Source: Bacteroidales bacterium
GTDB taxonomy: Bacteria; Bacteroidota; Bacteroidia; Bacteroidales; B18-G4
DNA length: 34,839 nucleotides
Assembly (NCBI GenBank): GCA_018400295.1
Contig: JAGYMZ010000026.1
Coordinates: forward strand, 1 to 34,839
Direction of reading: 5' to 3'
Shown here: positions 33,656 to 34,839 of the stretch, one piece after another
Layout of the letters: each line of letters opens with the position of its first letter
How positions within the stretch are numbered: the stretch's first letter is position 1
Translations under genes and position numbers: made by a program
The notes under the pieces: generated by a model
What the model saw: only the letters and a program-made list of their open reading frames with translations
Told to the model about the DNA's origin: nothing
The model's database searches: none

Positions 33656-34693
33656 ATGTCTAAGATTAGAGTAGCCATCAACGGATTCGGGAGGATTGGC
33701 AGGGTTACGCTACGCTCCATGCAACAGAACGGCAACATGGAGATCGTGGCGATCAACGATCTTGCGGAACCATACATATTGGCGCATTTGCTGAAGTATG
33801 ATTCTATACACGGACGGTTTCCCGGTACCCTGGAATTCAATCATGATCATTTATATGTAAATGGCCGGCGGGTTATTGTTTTACAGGAAGAGAACCCCGA
33901 TAAGCTTCCCTGGAAGGACCTGGGCATTGATGTGGTGATCGAGTCCACCGGCCGGTTTGTTAAAAAGGAGGATGCCCTTCGCCATGTGGAACCTGCCGGT
34001 GCCCGGAAAGTGATCATTTCGGCTCCGGCCCTGGATGAACAGGAAGACGTCAAATACGTGGCCCTGGGGGTCAACGATCATGTGATCGACCGCAACGATG
34101 TGATCATTTCCAATTCATCCTGTACAACCAACAATGTGGCGCCCCTCATCATGATCCTGGATAAGCACTGGGGGGTTGAAAAAGGCTTCATAACAACGGT
34201 CCATTCCTATACCAGGGACCAGAATTTACTGGATGCTCCCCATAAGGATCTGAGAAGGGCACGGGCGGCGGCATATTCCATTGTTCCAACGACCACCGGT
34301 GCTGCCAAGGCGTCCACACGTATTTTCCCGCATCTGAAGAATAACCTCGGCGGCGCCGGTATACGCGTGCCGGTGCCGGATGCTTCCCTTACCGACCTGA
34401 CCTGTACGCTGCGGAATCCTACCACTGCGGCGGAGATAAACAAAACGTTCCGGGAAGCGTCGGAAACCTCTTTAAAAGGCATTCTGGAATATACAGAGGA
34501 TCCCATCGTTTCCATTGACATTGTCGGCAATACGCATTCGGCGGTTTTTGATGCAGGGCTGACAGCCGTTCTGGGGGATAAGAACAAGCTTGTCAAAGTG
34601 GTGGCATGGTACGATAATGAAACCGGCTATGCCCATCGTTTGCTGGAGCTGATCGAAAAATTCGTTACGTCGGGTAATACATTGCCCGATTGA
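33656..34693 (+). CDS. gap: Glyceraldehyde-3-phosphate dehydrogenase, type I
   Basis: GAPDH oxidises glyceraldehyde-3-phosphate to 1,3-bisphosphoglycerate in glycolysis. The 345-residue protein has the Rossmann motif INGFGRIGR (8-16) and D35 in INDL, which indicates NAD rather than NADP preference. The catalytic C156 is in SNSSCTTN, the general base H183 in TVHSYT, and TTTGAAKA and WYDNETGYAHRL lie near the C-terminus. All key residues are intact. ATG 33656 (MSKIRVAING) is the family start. It stands alone, divergent from the peptidase gene. Confidence 0.97.
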   Translation: MSKIRVAINGFGRIGRVTLRSMQQNGNMEIVAINDLAEPYILAHLLKYDSIHGRFPGTLEFNHDHLYVNGRRVIVLQEENPDKLPWKDLGIDVVIESTGRFVKKEDALRHVEPAGARKVIISAPALDEQEDVKYVALGVNDHVIDRNDVIISNSSCTTNNVAPLIMILDKHWGVEKGFITTVHSYTRDQNLLDAPHKDLRRARAAAYSIVPTTTGAAKASTRIFPHLKNNLGGAGIRVPVPDASLTDLTCTLRNPTTAAEINKTFREASETSLKGILEYTEDPIVSIDIVGNTHSAVFDAGLTAVLGDKNKLVKVVAWYDNETGYAHRLLELIEKFVTSGNTLPD

Positions 34694-34772
34694 GGAGAAT
34701 GAAAGCCATCAGTTGGTATCTATTTTTTATAAAACGATACAAACTGCAACAAAGAATCAAGGGTGAAGTTGT

Positions 34773-34796
34773 ATTGCGCGATTGCCCGATTGCGCG
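34773..34796 (+). repeat. Three tandem octamers (ATTGCGCG, ATTGCCCG, ATTGCGCG)
   Basis: Three adjacent 8-bp units lie in the sequence after gap; the middle one differs by one base. The words TTGCCCGATTG also encode the end of GAPDH at 34682-34692. No gene or terminator can be supported in 34694-34839. Confidence 0.5.
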
Positions 34797-34839
34797 ACGT
34801 AGCGATGTGCGAAGGATCTGAAAATGCCGGCGAAGAGCA

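Noticed and set aside
34699-34821. 40-codon frame after gap
   Set aside because: GGAG lies only one base from the ATG, there is no domain, and part of it is the octamer repeat; coding cannot be supported.

Overview
The window looks like a chromosomal segment of a Bacteroidota bacterium, probably Bacteroidales or a related order. Three lines of evidence support this. The gene order nadK - porG-like (DUF6089) - uppS - bamA - ompH - ompH is characteristic of the phylum. Promoters repeatedly carry the Bacteroidota -7 box TAnnTTTG, sometimes with a -33 TTG/TTTG. Families such as DUF2723 and the PorG-like barrel are typical of the phylum. Nearly all of the DNA codes for housekeeping functions. I see no insertion sequence, prophage, CRISPR array or integrase, and no clear horizontally acquired island.

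Layout. 1-204: the start of rimP (partial), then a terminator and tRNA-Gln(TTG), all on the minus strand. 377-3439: a large DUF2723 membrane protein, likely a GT-C type glycosyltransferase. 3468-5398 (minus): a MurG-like glycosyltransferase followed by lgt. 5499-6596: dprA. 6603-7301 (minus): a PrsW-like membrane protein with altered motifs. 7461-17320 (plus): a long envelope and NAD cluster made of rsgA, a CBS-pair protein, a small POTRA/Omp85-like barrel, nadK, a PorG-like barrel, uppS, bamA and two ompH/skp genes. It ends in a 319-bp purine-rich tandem repeat and a strong terminator. 17723-24110 (minus): sucA, sucB, nadB and a gamma-carbonic anhydrase. 24260-24427 (minus): a 2x[4Fe-4S] ferredoxin. 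24739-27633 (plus): the two subunits of a 2-oxoacid:ferredoxin oxidoreductase. 27651-28457 (minus): a substrate-binding-protein-like metal/cobalamin receptor without signal peptide. 28591-32101 (plus): tilS and dsbD. 32128-33495 (minus): an M20 dipeptidase. 33656-34693 (plus): GAPDH.

How the genes fit together. The 9-17 kb block builds the outer membrane: UppS makes the undecaprenyl carrier precursor, BamA folds barrels, the OmpH/Skp pair chaperones them, and a PorG-like protein links the block to type IX secretion. The 20-27.6 kb block holds two alternative enzymes for oxidative decarboxylation of 2-oxoglutarate: the NAD-linked dehydrogenase (SucAB) and a ferredoxin-linked oxidoreductase, with a ferredoxin gene between them. 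NadB (NAD synthesis) and NadK (NADP synthesis) lie in separate transcription units.

I found no wholly new multi-gene system. The items most worth a second look are the paired 2-oxoglutarate enzymes, the transcribed purine repeat after ompH, the short Omp85-like protein with an altered VRGY motif, the PrsW-like protein lacking some motif residues, and several near-leaderless or promoter-embedded start sites.
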